DNA of 64,000 nt from positions 15,872,263 through 15,936,262 of the forward strand of contig NC_035169.2 of assembly GCF_001659605.2 (NCBI RefSeq), in the 5' to 3' direction. A program made the translations under genes and the position numbers. The DNA is from Manihot esculenta (lineage: Eukaryota; Streptophyta; Magnoliopsida; Malpighiales; Euphorbiaceae). The notes under the pieces are model-generated. The model ran no database searches and was not told the origin of the DNA. It saw nothing but the letters and a program-made list of their open reading frames with translations. The first letter of the stretch is position 1. Every line of letters starts with the position of its first letter. This document shows positions 1-10,393 of this stretch, one piece after another.

Positions 1-3000
1 GCCATCTGTTTGTGGATGACAAGTAGTAGAATATAAGAGTTTAGTACCCAACTTACCCCACAATACTTTCCAAAAATGCGAAAGGTACTTTGTATCTCTA
101 TCTGACACAATTGTCCTTGGCACTCCATGAAGTCGAACCACTTCCCGGAAGAACAAGTCAGCGACATTGATGGCGTCATCAGTTTTATGGCAAGGAATGA
201 AGTGAGCCATCTTGCTAAACCTGTCGACAACAACAAATATGCTATCTCTACCACGCCTAGTCCTAGGTAAGCCAAGCACAAAGTCCATAGAAATATCTAT
301 CCAAGGTGAACTAGGAACAGGTAAAGGCATATAAAGACCATGAGGCATGGACTTAGACTTTGCCTGTCTACATGCAATACAAGAAGCACACACTTTCTCA
401 ACGTCTTTGCGCATTGAAGGCCAATAAAAATGCTCAAATAAGGTGTCATAAGTCTTATGTACTCCAAAATGCCCCATCAAACCACCACAATGAGATTCAA
501 GCACAAGCAGATCACGCATAGAGCATCTAGGTACACACAATTTCTTACCCTTAAACAAGTAACCATCATGCCTATAAAAAGAATTAAAAGCTCCATGCTC
601 AACATCATTAATGTACAAGTCTTTAACATTCGCAAAACCAAGCAATTTAGAACTCACAGCATTAATTAAAGCATACCTCCTGGACAAAGCATCTGCAACC
701 ACATTGTCTTTCCCATTCTTATACTTAATCACATATGGAAATTGTTCAATAAACTCAACCCACTTACCATGCCTCTTATTCAACTTGCCTTGTCCCTTCA
801 AGTGTTTTAAGGACTCATGATCCGTATGTATCACAAACTCCTTGGGCAGCAGATAGTGTTGCCACACGTCCAGTGCTCTCACCAAGGCATACAACTCCTT
901 TTCATAGGTTGAATAATTGAGATGTGCTCCGTTCAACTTCTCGCTGAAATAGGCTATTGGTTTCTTCTCTTGCATCAACACAGCCCCAATACCTACACCA
1001 GAAGCATCACACTCAATTTCAAAAGTTTTATCAAAGTTAGGTAAAGATAATATAGGATCGGATATTAATTTCCCTTTTAAGCAGTCAAAAGCTTCCTGTT
1101 TCTCCTCTCCCCATTTGAACCCAACTTCCTTCTTAATAATTCCTGTGAGTGGTGCTGCAATCGTAGAGAAATCGCGCACAAACCTCCTGTAAAAGCTTGC
1201 AAGGCCATGAAAGCTCCTCACATCTGAAATAGATTTAGGAATAGGCCACTCCTTTATAGCTTTCACCTTCTCTTCATCTACCTCAATTCCCTGTGCACTC
1301 ACAACAAAACCAAGGAAAACAAGTCTATCTATACAAAATGTGCACTTCTTAAGTTTCGCATACATGCTCTCTTGCCTCAAAACCTGCAGAACCAACCTAA
1401 CATGCTCAATATGTTCGTCGAGAGACCTGCTATAGATCAAGATATCATCAAAGTAAACAACTACAAATTTTCCTAAGTATGCACGCAACACATGATTCAT
1501 TAGCCTCATAAACGTACTAGGTGCATTTGACAAACCAAAAGGCATAACTAACCATTCATACAAACCATACTTTGTCTTAAATGCAGTTTTCCATTCATCA
1601 CCAGGTTTCATCCTAATCTGATGATATCCACTCATAAGATCAATTTTTGTAAAGTACCTGGCACCGTGAAGCTCATCCAACATGTCATCTAGCCGAGGTA
1701 TAGGATGCCTATACTTCACTGTGATCTTGTTAACTGCTCTACAATCAACACACATTCTCCATGTGCCATCCTTCTTTGGAACAAGCAGCACAGGAACAGC
1801 ACATGGACTTAAACTTTCTCTCACCAATCCCTTCTCCATAAGCTCGTCAATTTGCCTTTGCATTTCCTTTGTTTCCATTGGATTGCTTCGGTAAGCTGGT
1901 CTATTTGGAATGCTAGAACCAGGTATGAAATCTATCTGATGCTCAATCCCCCTCAACGGTGGCAATCCACTAGGTAGCTCATCCGGAAAGACATCAGTGA
2001 ATTCCTGCATCATAGACTTAAAACTAGAGGGCAAAGAAGAAAGGTTAATATCAGTGTCAGCAAATAAAATATCCTTATATCTTATAAGCAACATGGGCTG
2101 CCCTAAAGATATAGCACTCTTAGCCTCTCTCGCTCTCACATAAAATGTCTGTTTTGCCTTCCCCTCTTGCATCTTTTCTCTCACCAATGGGCCATTTATT
2201 GGTCTTGATTCTTTTCCAGCCTCTTTACCCTCAGACTCACACTTTTCTCTCATTTTTACCGTAGAACTCAAGCTCTCACTCCCCTTTGTAGCCAAGGCCG
2301 AAGCCTCCCTCTCCCTCTCCAGCATCTTTATTTGATCAGCATATACCTCTTGAGGTGATAAAGGAGCGAGTATAACCTTCTGTCCTTCATAAGTAAAGGA
2401 GTACTTGTTTTTGAACCCATCATGTTGCACCTTTCTATCATATTGCCACGGCCTACCCAACAACATATGGCTTGCCTGCATAGGTACCACATCACACAAG
2501 ATCTCATCCTTGTACCTACCAATAGAAAATGGTTAAGCACTTGGCGTGTGACCCTAACCTCACCACAATCATTCAACCATTGCAATCTGTATGGCTTAGG
2601 GTGTTTAATAGAAGCCGAACCCAATTTCTCCACCATATACACACTAGCCACATTTGTGCAACTACCCCCATCAATAATGAGAGTACACACTTTTCCATTA
2701 ACCAAACATCTAGTGTGAAATATGTTTTCCCGTTGTTCTAGGCTTTCTTCCTTAACCTGGATATTCAAAGCAGGCCTAGCAACCAGCATCTCACCACGTT
2801 CAGCAAGCAACACATTATCAACAAACACATCCGAGTCATCACAGTCATTATGAGCATCAATGAATTCAGTCATATTCTCATATATCTCATCATCACTATG
2901 ATTAGAATCAGACACTACACCCCCATCAGCAGTTGCTGTCATAACTCTTTTATTAGGACATTGAGATGCAATATGTCCTTTTCCCAAACATTTAAAACAT

Positions 3001-3503
3001 TTTATCTCTCTATTAGGGTTAGAAGAGTTAGAAGTACCTGACTGTTCCTTGTTATTCCCTTGAGAAGGTCCTTTGTCAGTGGGGACCGAATCTTTGCCCA
3101 CTTGGATTGGGCTTTTGTAATCTGTCTTTTCTCCACTTCTATAGCCTGGAAATCCACCACCACTATTTGAGGACTTGTTTGTGAGTTTAGGATTATTTCT
3201 GCCCTTGTGTCGCCTTTCTAATTTCATTGCTTTATCTACCATATCCTCCATTGTATTGGTACATGTCAAGTTCTTCAGCAATGTAGTGGTTAAGACCACC
3301 TAGAAATCTGGACATCAACATTTGCTCATCCTCCTCAATATGCGCCCTAGCCATCATCATCTCCATCTCCTTGTGGTATTCTTCCACACTCTTTCCTCCT
3401 TGCACCAGTCTTGCCAACCTGTTGTACAAATCCCTATAATAGTGCGAAGGAATAAATCTTTGGCGCATCAACTCTTTCAAGTAGTCCCATGGTGGAACTG
3501 CCC
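1..3503 (-). pseudogene. D1 gag (3' part)-protease-RT-RNase H-integrase, frameshifted
   Basis: Minus-strand coding. Seen in order: the end of the gag capsid region (3232-3503), a CCHC knuckle CFKCLGKGHIASQC (2958-2999), the protease motif IIDGGSC (2658-2678), RT with YFDDIL (1441-1455), the RH ECDAS motif (~977-1025) and [10 protein letters not shown] (~800-830), the integrase HHCC region (~360-500), and core motifs DISMDFVLG (~275-300) and IVSDRD (~90-115). The catalytic Glu lies beyond position 1. A 2-bp loss near 2533 (ggttaag for ggtataag) breaks the frame in PR, so the upstream frame ends at 2328. A 27-bp in-frame gap near 604, relative to 61560, removes nine residues. From ~2520 to 1 I saw no other interruption, but I did not check every codon. 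D-type coding resembles CRM chromovirus polyproteins. Confidence 0.88.
2958..2999 (-). other. CCHC zinc-knuckle codons of D1 gag
   Basis: CX2CX4HX4C pattern in the nucleocapsid part of gag, which binds genomic RNA in LTR retrotransposons. It is followed by a run of acidic and Ser residues leading into the protease. Family-A elements lack this knuckle, so it helps separate D from A copies. Confidence 0.9.
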
Positions 3504-4301
3504 TGACGCGGAACCCTATGGCACAAGCCTCAAACCCACACGCACAAGTAGATACGGAATCCAAAGATCTGATAAACCCACCTCCTATGGCACCCTAAAC
3601 TTAGAGAAGCTGAAACACCAATGATCGAAGGATTTAGATGAGAATCCGACAAACGCCACAACGAATAGTTGATAAGTTAGCCAAGATTCCTGGTGCAATT
3701 GATGAAAGCAAATCCTCACTCTCACTCAAAGCAATACACGCCAAAGGCATGAGAAGAATTCTGAAATTTTGATTAAAAGCTGTCTCTTACAATTGTTTCT
3801 TATCCTTATATAGTAAGGAGAAAAACAATTAAAACCCTAGGACACTCTTCTTGGGCCTGACTTAAACACATAAGGCCCAAGCCCAATCACATACTAAAAT
3901 AACACATAAGTATTAAAACATAAGCCCAAAACATGGCCCAACACTCTAAAACTTAAAAGGTAAGATATGGCCAGAATACAAGCCCAAACAAAGTTAAAAT
4001 AAAACAAGTGTTAAATCATAAAAATGTAGCAAGCCCATCATATCAATGCTGAATAAATTAGACAGCGATATCTCCATTACACACTTTAAGCAAGGTGAGT
4101 AGCTTAGGTGTGTCTTCAAGCTTCACGAGACATTTGCTAAAGGCAAGCTCAGTCAATTCTTGTGTTACTTGTTCTTGAATGTGTAAGTTCATAGCTGCTT
4201 TAAGCTTCTTAGCTTTGCTCCTTGTCACTGGTCCGCTAGGGAGCTCCAATGGATCCTTGCTTCCTTGATTGTCGTGTGATTGTGCTTGCTGGTTCGTATC
4301 A
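3504..4301 (-). repeat. LTR-D inside D1 gag (solo LTR, no clear TSD)
   Basis: A 798-bp LTR with both ends (TGACGCGG ... CGTATCA as read on the plus strand). It interrupts the gag capsid frame: the upstream part ends ...STRRNKG near 4302 and the downstream part resumes VPPWDYLKELM near 3490. Flanks tgccc and cttaa do not match, so this is not a clean insertion followed by equal LTR recombination; a deletion or ectopic LTR recombination is possible. Its first ~230 bp in sense orientation encode the D protein tail containing GPVTRSKAKKLKA. Confidence 0.85.
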
Positions 4302-4894
4302 CTTAAGCCCTTATTCCTCCTAGTGGATTTCAATTGATCCCACCAGAAAGAGGCATAACCCGTGAACTCAACGGCGGCGATATGAGACTTCTTCTCCTCG
4401 GTATAGTTATGACACTCAAATATTTGCTCAGTTTTTCTCTCCCATTCAATGTATTCTTCAGCATTGTTATTCCCTTTAAATTCAGGAACTTTCATCTTTA
4501 TGGAGCTCAAGACACCATCAATTGTGTTGGTTTGGTATGTCTCGGTGTCATCATCATTTCTCCTCTCCTCCTCTATTCCACCCTACGCCAGCTCTATTAC
4601 CTCCATGAACTTCTCCTCTCCCCCTTCCTTGTCCGACAATATCTTCTGTATCATCAACTTCACCTCGAACTTGAGGTTCTCGGACTTGTGGTCTATCGGG
4701 GTTAATAATTCGATGGGCCATTCTTGTAGAAGTGGAAGCCTGTGAGACTTTCAAACTCTCCATACTTACGGTCATCCTCTCAAGAGCCCTACTGAGCCTT
4801 TGTAACTCACCACTGACTGATTTCTTAAAGATCTCATAATCGTATTGTCTTTACTTTCACCAGTACTATCCAACACATTCTTGTCTTTACTCAT
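4302..4894 (-). pseudogene. D1 gag N-terminal part, frameshifted
   Basis: The start codon is probably at 4892-4894 (MSKDKNV...), the same start as in family-A ORFs. Capsid wording MSSIKMKVPEF and YIEWERKTEQIF is readable at 4302-4510. At least two frame changes occur: near 4836, and near 4553 where an upstream frame ends in an Arg/Gly/Glu-rich run. The capsid region is interrupted at 4302 by LTR-D. Gag forms the virus-like particle in which reverse transcription takes place. This is the only D-type gag capsid in the window. Confidence 0.8.
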
Positions 4895-5831
4895 CCTACC
4901 TTAAAACAATAAAGAACAAAGAGAACTAGCAACTATGGTGTTAGAAAGGAAAGCACTCAAGTGTCTGCACACTTACCACTCTTTTGCTGATTCTTCAATT
5001 GCACTTCAGAAACAAAGGTCAACCAACCAACCACAAGGTGCGTTTAATGAAACAAAGAAGAAAACCTAAAGAAAGAAGAAAGCGCGCAAAAACTAGAAAG
5101 AAGACACTGACAATTTGGAAAGTAACACACAAACTAGGTTTTGTGCTACTTGAAAAATATCACCTAGAGTATAGACACAAGCAAACAATACTCCAGCAAT
5201 GTCAAGGAAGTAAAAGCAAGCTTAAAATAAAAACGAAACTTTGAATTCAAATAAAAACGAATCTGGACAAAAGTTTGAATTTAATTCGCTTCAACGCAAA
5301 TTAAATACGGATCTATTTAAACCTACCCAAAAGGCAAGTATCAAAACCCCACAAATAGACTAAAAAAAAAAATCTCACTCAGTGCAGTATCATGGACGAA
5401 AATGGGCATTAAAAGATGGATCTGACACCAAATCGATTTAGATGCAGTTGCCTTAAATGTGCACCTTAAGAAATAGGTAGATTTCTTTTGTCTCCTAATC
5501 TGGATTCAACCCAATTCAAAATTCAAAATTGATTTCCATAAACTACAGCAATCAATTGAGATAGGTAAGGAAATATGGATGAAAAAGGAAGCATATCACA
5601 ATTTCGGCCAGATAAAGGTAAATAAGGCAAACGCAATTTTTTTTTTTCGTTTTTTTTTTTTTTTTTTTTTTTTGGATTTCGAATTTTCTTCCAAAAGAGA
5701 TTATGTGATAATTTATCAAGAAGGTGCAGCCATGAATACAAAAGCTTTCAACGAAGAAAAGAAAACTCAAAAAAATAACTCTAGATCCTGAGATAAATAA
5801 GAATTTACCTCACTTTGGCTTTGATACCAAC
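4895..5831 (-). other. D1 untranslated leader with tRNA-iMet-type primer-binding site
   Basis: About 0.94 kb separates the 5' LTR from the gag ATG and holds no convincing gene. The primer-binding site at 5816-5830 reads, in sense, TTGGTATCAAAGCCA. It differs by one base from the usual TGGTATCAGAGC. A long homopolymer tract (T on the plus strand, 5638-5673) lies close to the primer-binding site; family A has a tract at the same place. Short ORFs here are low-complexity shadows. Confidence 0.85.
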
Positions 5832-6624
5832 TGACGCGGAACCCTATGGCACAAGCCTCAAACCCACACGCACAAGTAGATACGGAATCCAAAGATCTGA
5901 TAAACCCACCTCCTATGGCACCCCAAACTTAGAGAAGCTGAAACACCAATGATCGAAGGATTTAGATGAGAATCCGACAAACGCCACAACGAATAGTTGA
6001 TAAGTTAGCCAAGATTCCTGATGCAATTGATGAAAGCAAATCCTCACTCTCACTCAAAGCAATACACGCCAAAGGCATGAAAGAAATTATGAAAAGTTTG
6101 ATTAAAAGCTGCCTCTTACAATTGTTTCTTATCCTTATATAGTAAGGAGAAAAACAAATAAAACCCTAAACACTATTCTTGGGTCTGACTTAAACACTTA
6201 AGGCCCAAGCCCAATCACACACTAAAATAACGCATAAGTATTAAAACATAAGCCCAAAACATGGCCCAACACTCTAAAACTTAAAAGATAAAATATGGCC
6301 AGAATACAAGCCCAAACAAAGCTAAAATAAGACAAGTGTTAAATCATAAAAATATAGCAAGCCTATCAATGCTGAATAAATTAGACAGCGCTATCTCTAT
6401 TACACACCTTAAGCAAGGTGAGTAGCTTAGGTGTGTCTTCAAGCTTCACTAGACATTTGCCAAAGGCAAGCTCAGTCAATTCTTGTGTTACTTGTTCTTG
6501 AATGTGTAAGTTCATAGCTGCTTCAAGCTTCTTAGCTTTGCTCCTTGTCACTGGTCCACTAGGGAGAACCAATGGATCCTTGCTTCCTTGATTATCATGT
6601 GATTGGGTTTGCTGGTTCGTATCA
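5832..6624 (-). repeat. 5' LTR of D1
   Basis: 793 bp, TG...CA, directly followed in sense by the primer-binding site, which fixes it as the 5' LTR. In sense the TATA element is ACTATATAAGG near 6135. The start of U3 encodes a copy of the D tail (GPVTRSKAKKLEA), as expected if the polyprotein of this family reads into its 3' LTR. Confidence 0.9.
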
Positions 6625-6843
6625 TTTGCTCTGTCAGCATACACCTTGTTCCTCTTCTCTATGTTAGACCTAGCCTTCTCATGTAAGGAGTTCACCAATT
6701 CTGCCTTTTTAGCACCTTCTAAACTAGCAAGCTCATGTAAGGGTAAAGGAACAAGATCAAGTACAGTTAGTGGGTTAAAACCATAAACAAGCTCAAATGC
6801 AGAAAACCCCGTAGAAGAATGTATGCTACGGTTATATGCAAAC
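6625..6843 (-). pseudogene. D-type integrase fragment, core end to C-terminal part
   Basis: Minus-strand codons read FAYNRSIHSSTGFSAFEL, then [10 protein letters not shown] and [17 protein letters not shown], the stretch after the integrase DDE core. D1 inserted at its downstream end (6624/6625). Its upstream neighbour in the same protein (ending CLPFIE) lies at 7129-7366 but on the opposite strand, showing an inversion. The open frame that continues into 6624-6381 is a chance fusion with the D1 LTR. Confidence 0.85.
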
Positions 6844-7128
6844 TGATACGGATCCAATAGAGTAAATTTCTAACAATGGTGTGGAGCAAACTTATGTCAT
6901 TCAAATGGATCTAAAAGGAGTTCAAAATTATATTCATATGATCCATATATATTTGGGGCGTGCTTCAACTCATATGGGACAGATTTGGTGCAACACTTGC
7001 AATCATAGGCTTAGGGAGCCTAATCAAACCTATGGGCTAAAACTACACAAAGGGAAGGCTAAAGTGAAGATCAAGTAAGGCTTTTGTGAAGATTCAGCTT
7101 TGTTATGATGGGCTTGCTATATAAGGAA
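6844..7128 (+). repeat. LTR-A fragment, U3 start with internal deletion
   Basis: Begins with the intact end TGATACGGATCC and follows LTR-A to about 7121 (gggcttgctata). It then appears to jump to the TATA region (tataagga) and joins integrase sequence. It still carries the 65-codon LTR-encoded frame (6881-7078). It lies inside the inverted block 6844-7366. Confidence 0.78.
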
Positions 7129-7366
7129 AGTGGCTCGACTTCATGGAGTGCCAAGGACAATTGTGTCAGATAGAGATACAAAGTACGTTTCGCATTTTTG
7201 GAAAGTTTGTGGGGTAAATTGGGTACTAAACTCTTATATTCTACTACTTGTCATCCACAGACATATAGCCAAACAGAGGTGGTGAATAGAACTCATGGTA
7301 CCTTACTCAGAGCTATAGTGGGTAAGAATTTGAACACTTGAGAAGATTGCTTGCCTTTCATTGAGT
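7129..7366 (+). pseudogene. D-type integrase core fragment (inverted piece)
   Basis: Plus-strand wording [14 protein letters not shown] and TTCHPQT, ending CLPFIE, is the integrase catalytic core. It carries a TGA at 7339-7341 in place of Trp, and a frameshift (tttgtgggg for the usual ttttgtgggg). Its last codons join exactly to the first codons of 6843-6625 when this block is flipped, so the two are halves of one older gene. Confidence 0.83.
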
Positions 7367-7813
7367 GAGGAGAAAAACACATAAGGCCCAAACCCAATCA
7401 CACACTAAAATAACACATAAGTATTAAAACATAAGCCCAAAACATGGCCCAACACTCTAAAACTTAAAAGATAAAGTATGGCCAGAATATAAGCCCAAAC
7501 AAAGCTAAAATAAAATAAGTGTTAAATAATAAAAATATAGCAAGCCCATCATAACAAAGCTGAGTCTTCACAAAAGTCTTACTTGATCTTCACTTTAGGC
7601 TTCCCTTTGTGTAGTTTTAGCCCATAGGTTTGATTAGGCTCCCTAAGCCTATGATTGCAGGTGTTGCATCAAATCTGTCCCATATGAGTTGAAGCACGGC
7701 TGAAATATATATGGATCATATGAATATGATTTTGAACTCCTTTTAGATCCATTTGAATGACATAAGTTTGCTCCACACCATTGTTAGAAATTTACCCTAT
7801 TGAACTCGTATCA
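7367..7813 (-). repeat. LTR-A fragment, promoter-proximal to U3 end
   Basis: Resembles the rightward half of a reverse LTR-A, from the TATA region (gaggagaaaaac) to the U3 terminus (cgtatca at 7813), with a ~40-bp internal loss near 7380. It abuts the Athila-like gag relic, and no TSD can be defined. Confidence 0.78.
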
Positions 7814-8362
7814 CGCGGAGATGGCTGAAGTCAATGCACAACCTGCTGCCCATGCTGAACCTGCTGTCCATGATGAATTAATACAAGAAAATCCAGCAAT
7901 GAGGCCACCAATGCCAAGAGAAAGAACACTGAGAGAGTTGGCAGCCCTATAGGTGATCAAGCACCTCTCTGCATCACCTATGCGCCTCTGACAGTCCGTT
8001 TTGAGCTCAAAACAGGTTTGATACATCTGCTACCTAAATTTAGAGGTTTGGAGAATGAAAATCCATATAAGCACTTGAAAGAATTTCACATTGTATGTTC
8101 ATCTATGAGGCCGCAAGGCATAACTGAAAAGCATGTTAAACTGAGAGCATTCCCATTCTCACATGATGATTATGCCAAAGATTGGTTGTTTTACTTACCA
8201 CTTGGATCAATCACTTCTTAGAATGGTATGGTAAGAGCTTTTCTGAATAAATATTTCCCTACTTCTAAAGCCATAGGCATAAGAAGAGAGATAAGTAGCA
8301 TTAAGCAAAAAGATACTGAGGATTTGTATGATTATTGGGAAAGATTTAAGAGATTGTGTACA
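7814..8362 (+). pseudogene. C family (Athila-like) gag fragment
   Basis: Readable motifs are PRERTLREL, EFHIVCSSMRPQG, KLRAFPFSHDDYAKDWLFYLP and FLNKYFPTSKAIGIRREIS, the gag pattern of Athila-type Ty3/gypsy elements. There are several frame breaks near 7950-8020 and a TAG at 8219-8221 in place of Trp (compare TGA at 11228 in the second copy). It ends near DYWERFKRLC, where unrelated sequence begins. Confidence 0.82.
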
Positions 8363-8610
8363 GTGTGTTACCTTTAAGCCTTTAAGCATAAAGATTCAAA
8401 TGTGATGTTGGTCTGCAAGTATGAAGTGTTGAACCAGCAGCTGCAGCATGCTTTCCATGTGTATGATTCGGGCCTCCATTCTATCAAGGTGAGATTCTAC
8501 AGACTGATCAACTGCTGGAGGTTCTGCTGATTTGGACAGTGATTTGGGCAAATCACTTGTCCAAATCACCTCTGCTATAGTTAAGTTATGCTAATTTACC
8601 CATCGATATG
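8363..8610. other. Unassigned ~0.25-kb spacer
   Basis: This does not match any other family in the window. On the minus strand part of it can be read as a helical, Met/Glu/Leu-rich stretch (for example LDRMEARIIHMESMLQLL) that could be the gag coiled coil of another element. No start codon, repeat or LTR border is evident. The last bases may belong to the Athila-like LTR, whose left border is uncertain. Confidence 0.4.
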
Positions 8611-10341
8611 TGATAGAGCATAAATTAGTTCATTTTATCTTGATATTATTGATGATTATTTATATGATTTCTGCTTAATTTAGTGCTTTTGATATTATTT
8701 TGCAGAAAATGGTGTAAAAGGACATTTTGGAGAAAATCCCCTAAAAAATGCCTTAATTGGAGCAAAAGAGTGCAAGCCTGCCAAGTTGAAATCAAGTCAA
8801 GCTAAATAAGGAAAGTGACAAATATGGAAAGAACATTCAGCCAAGGCAATTTGAAATTCAAATTTCAAAACTCCAAGTAGCCTTTTCCTTATTCAAGAAG
8901 CCAATTCTCAAGTTACCATAAATGAAGAGCCAAATAAGGAAAGCATTTTAAAATTCAAATCTCCAAGATTCATATTCAAATTTTGAATTTCAAGATTCAG
9001 CTTAGTAAGGAAGCTAAATCCAAAGATCACATGCTTGCCACCTCATGCCTTGCATATTCAAAACTCAAATTGCAAACGAGGCTCCACCTTCCTTATTAGT
9101 GCATGGGCGGCAAGGAGAGTGTGAAGGCAAGTCTTGGGCACCTTGGGCGGGATCTTGAAGACACTTGGGCAGCAAGAAAGGACCAAAGGCCCCACTCCTT
9201 GCACTTGAACACATGCCCCACGTTTTTCCCTTCTCACATGTGCATGGATGGCACATCTTGGACCAAGGGCATTTTGGGCAGCCTTTTGAAGTCTTTTGGG
9301 CAGCCTCTTGACACCTTGGGCAGCCTCTTCACTAATTAGGAAGCAAGTATCATCTAGGGCAACAATTTTCAAGTATAAAAAGACACATAAGGAGCCTCCC
9401 CATGCTTTTTGAAGCCCCCCTTGGAGGCACCTACGGGATTCACATCTCTTCTTCTACCTTTCTTCTTTTCTTTTATTTTTGGTTTTTGTTTCAGCCATGA
9501 GAGGCTGAAATCTTTTATTCTAGTTGAAGATTAGGCGATACTTTAGTTGTTATATGGATTGAGAGACTTGATCAAACATTGTTTAACTTTTGGTTGTTCA
9601 ATATTTGTGCAATTTCATGCTTGATTTCAATATTCCTTTGTTGTTTAGATCTACGTTGATTCTTGATTGCAAAGTAATAATATGTTAGTTTGGATGATTT
9701 AAGTCTGTAATTGCTTGGATTATTTAAACATAAGAACACTTGGTGTGAAAACTAAGGAAATTGTATGATCTAACGACATCTCATGCATTTGGGTAGTTAG
9801 GATTGGATCTCTCTATCTCTTCATGCAATTAACAATTGTTTTGATGCCTAAGGCCCAAGGACGTTCCTTGGCAATTTGTTAATTAGTAATTAATTAGGGG
9901 ACGTTCCCTAATTGGTTTAATCATAAGGAGAGACATGGTGGTGAGACGCGTCTTCCATCTCCGTAACTAATCTATTGAATCAATCAAAAGAAACTAAGTG
10001 TCAATGATCAATCCCAACAACTGAAGTGGATCCAATTCTTCAACTAGAGCTTTCTTATTATTTATTTCTCTTTTATTTTATTATTCGCTTATTTTATTGC
10101 TTTCAGTAGTTGTTTAATTGAATCAATCTCAAAATCCCCCATTTTACTTTCAGTTTTATCTCGTTTTCAGTTTTCTTCTTTTTCAGTTTATTTTTGTTTC
10201 AGTTTATTTTATTAGTCTTGATAAGGAAAATAGGTAAGTTCTCAATTCCCTGTGGATTCGATCCTTTCACCACTATCTGCAGTTCTAAATTGTTGATAAC
10301 CAGAGAGGTTATTTTTGACCGGTTTCAACAACCGCGAGTCA
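8611..10341 (+). repeat. 5' LTR of C family (Athila-like), approximate borders
   Basis: A long non-coding stretch ending just before a tRNA-Asp-type primer-binding site, which identifies it as a 5' LTR of ~1.73 kb, a usual size for Athila-type elements. The left border (near tgatagagcat) is inferred; the right border is taken at ...gcgagtca. It contains a TATA box at 9374, GGGCAGC-rich G/C patches around 9100-9340 and a T-rich 3' part (10060-10210). Short ORFs within it are chance frames. Confidence 0.72.
9374..9380 (+). promoter_or_regulatory. Candidate TATA box of the Athila-like LTR
   Basis: TATAAAA about 1 kb upstream of the LTR end and downstream of the G/C-rich patches, followed by a pyrimidine-rich region. 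The position is plausible for transcription start within an LTR; this is inference only. Confidence 0.5.
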
Positions 10342-10347
10342 AAAAAT

Positions 10348-10365
10348 TGGCGCAGTTGCCGGGGA
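10348..10365 (+). other. Primer-binding site of the C element (tRNA-Asp type)
   Basis: TGGCGCAGTTGCCGGGGA, one base from the TGGCGCCGTTGCCGGGGA site common in plant Athila/Tat-type elements, which pairs with the 3' end of tRNA-Asp. It lies 6-7 bp after the LTR end. Confidence 0.82.
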
Positions 10366-10393
10366 GTTGATTTCACTAATTTATTTTTCTTTC

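Larger units (their letters stand above)
1..6624 (-). mobile_element. D1: autonomous-type Ty3/gypsy (CRM-like) element, left part outside window
   Basis: The element lies on the minus strand. Its 5' LTR is at 5832-6624, the primer-binding site at 5816-5830, a long leader follows, and gag-PR-RT-RH-IN run towards coordinate 1, where the window cuts the integrase core. An LTR-D at 3504-4301 interrupts gag. The 3' LTR is not visible, so neither LTR divergence nor a TSD pair can be assessed; the flank next to the 5' LTR is tttgc. The copy is defective, with frameshifts in gag and PR. It sits inside an older D-type integrase relic (6625-6843). Confidence 0.88.

Noticed and set aside
3499..4306. TSD for the LTR-D at 3504-4301
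   Set aside because: Flanks tgccc and cttaa do not match in any register, so a clean insertion cannot be claimed.
4984..5244. Lys/Arg-rich ORF in the D1 leader
   Set aside because: Antisense to the leader, low-complexity, and not kept in the collinear leaders of A copies.
9058..9372. Overlapping ORFs of 60-104 residues on both strands around 9058-9372
   Set aside because: They lie in the Athila-like LTR, in a G/C-rich repetitive patch; no domain, no relation to the gag frame, both strands open by composition.
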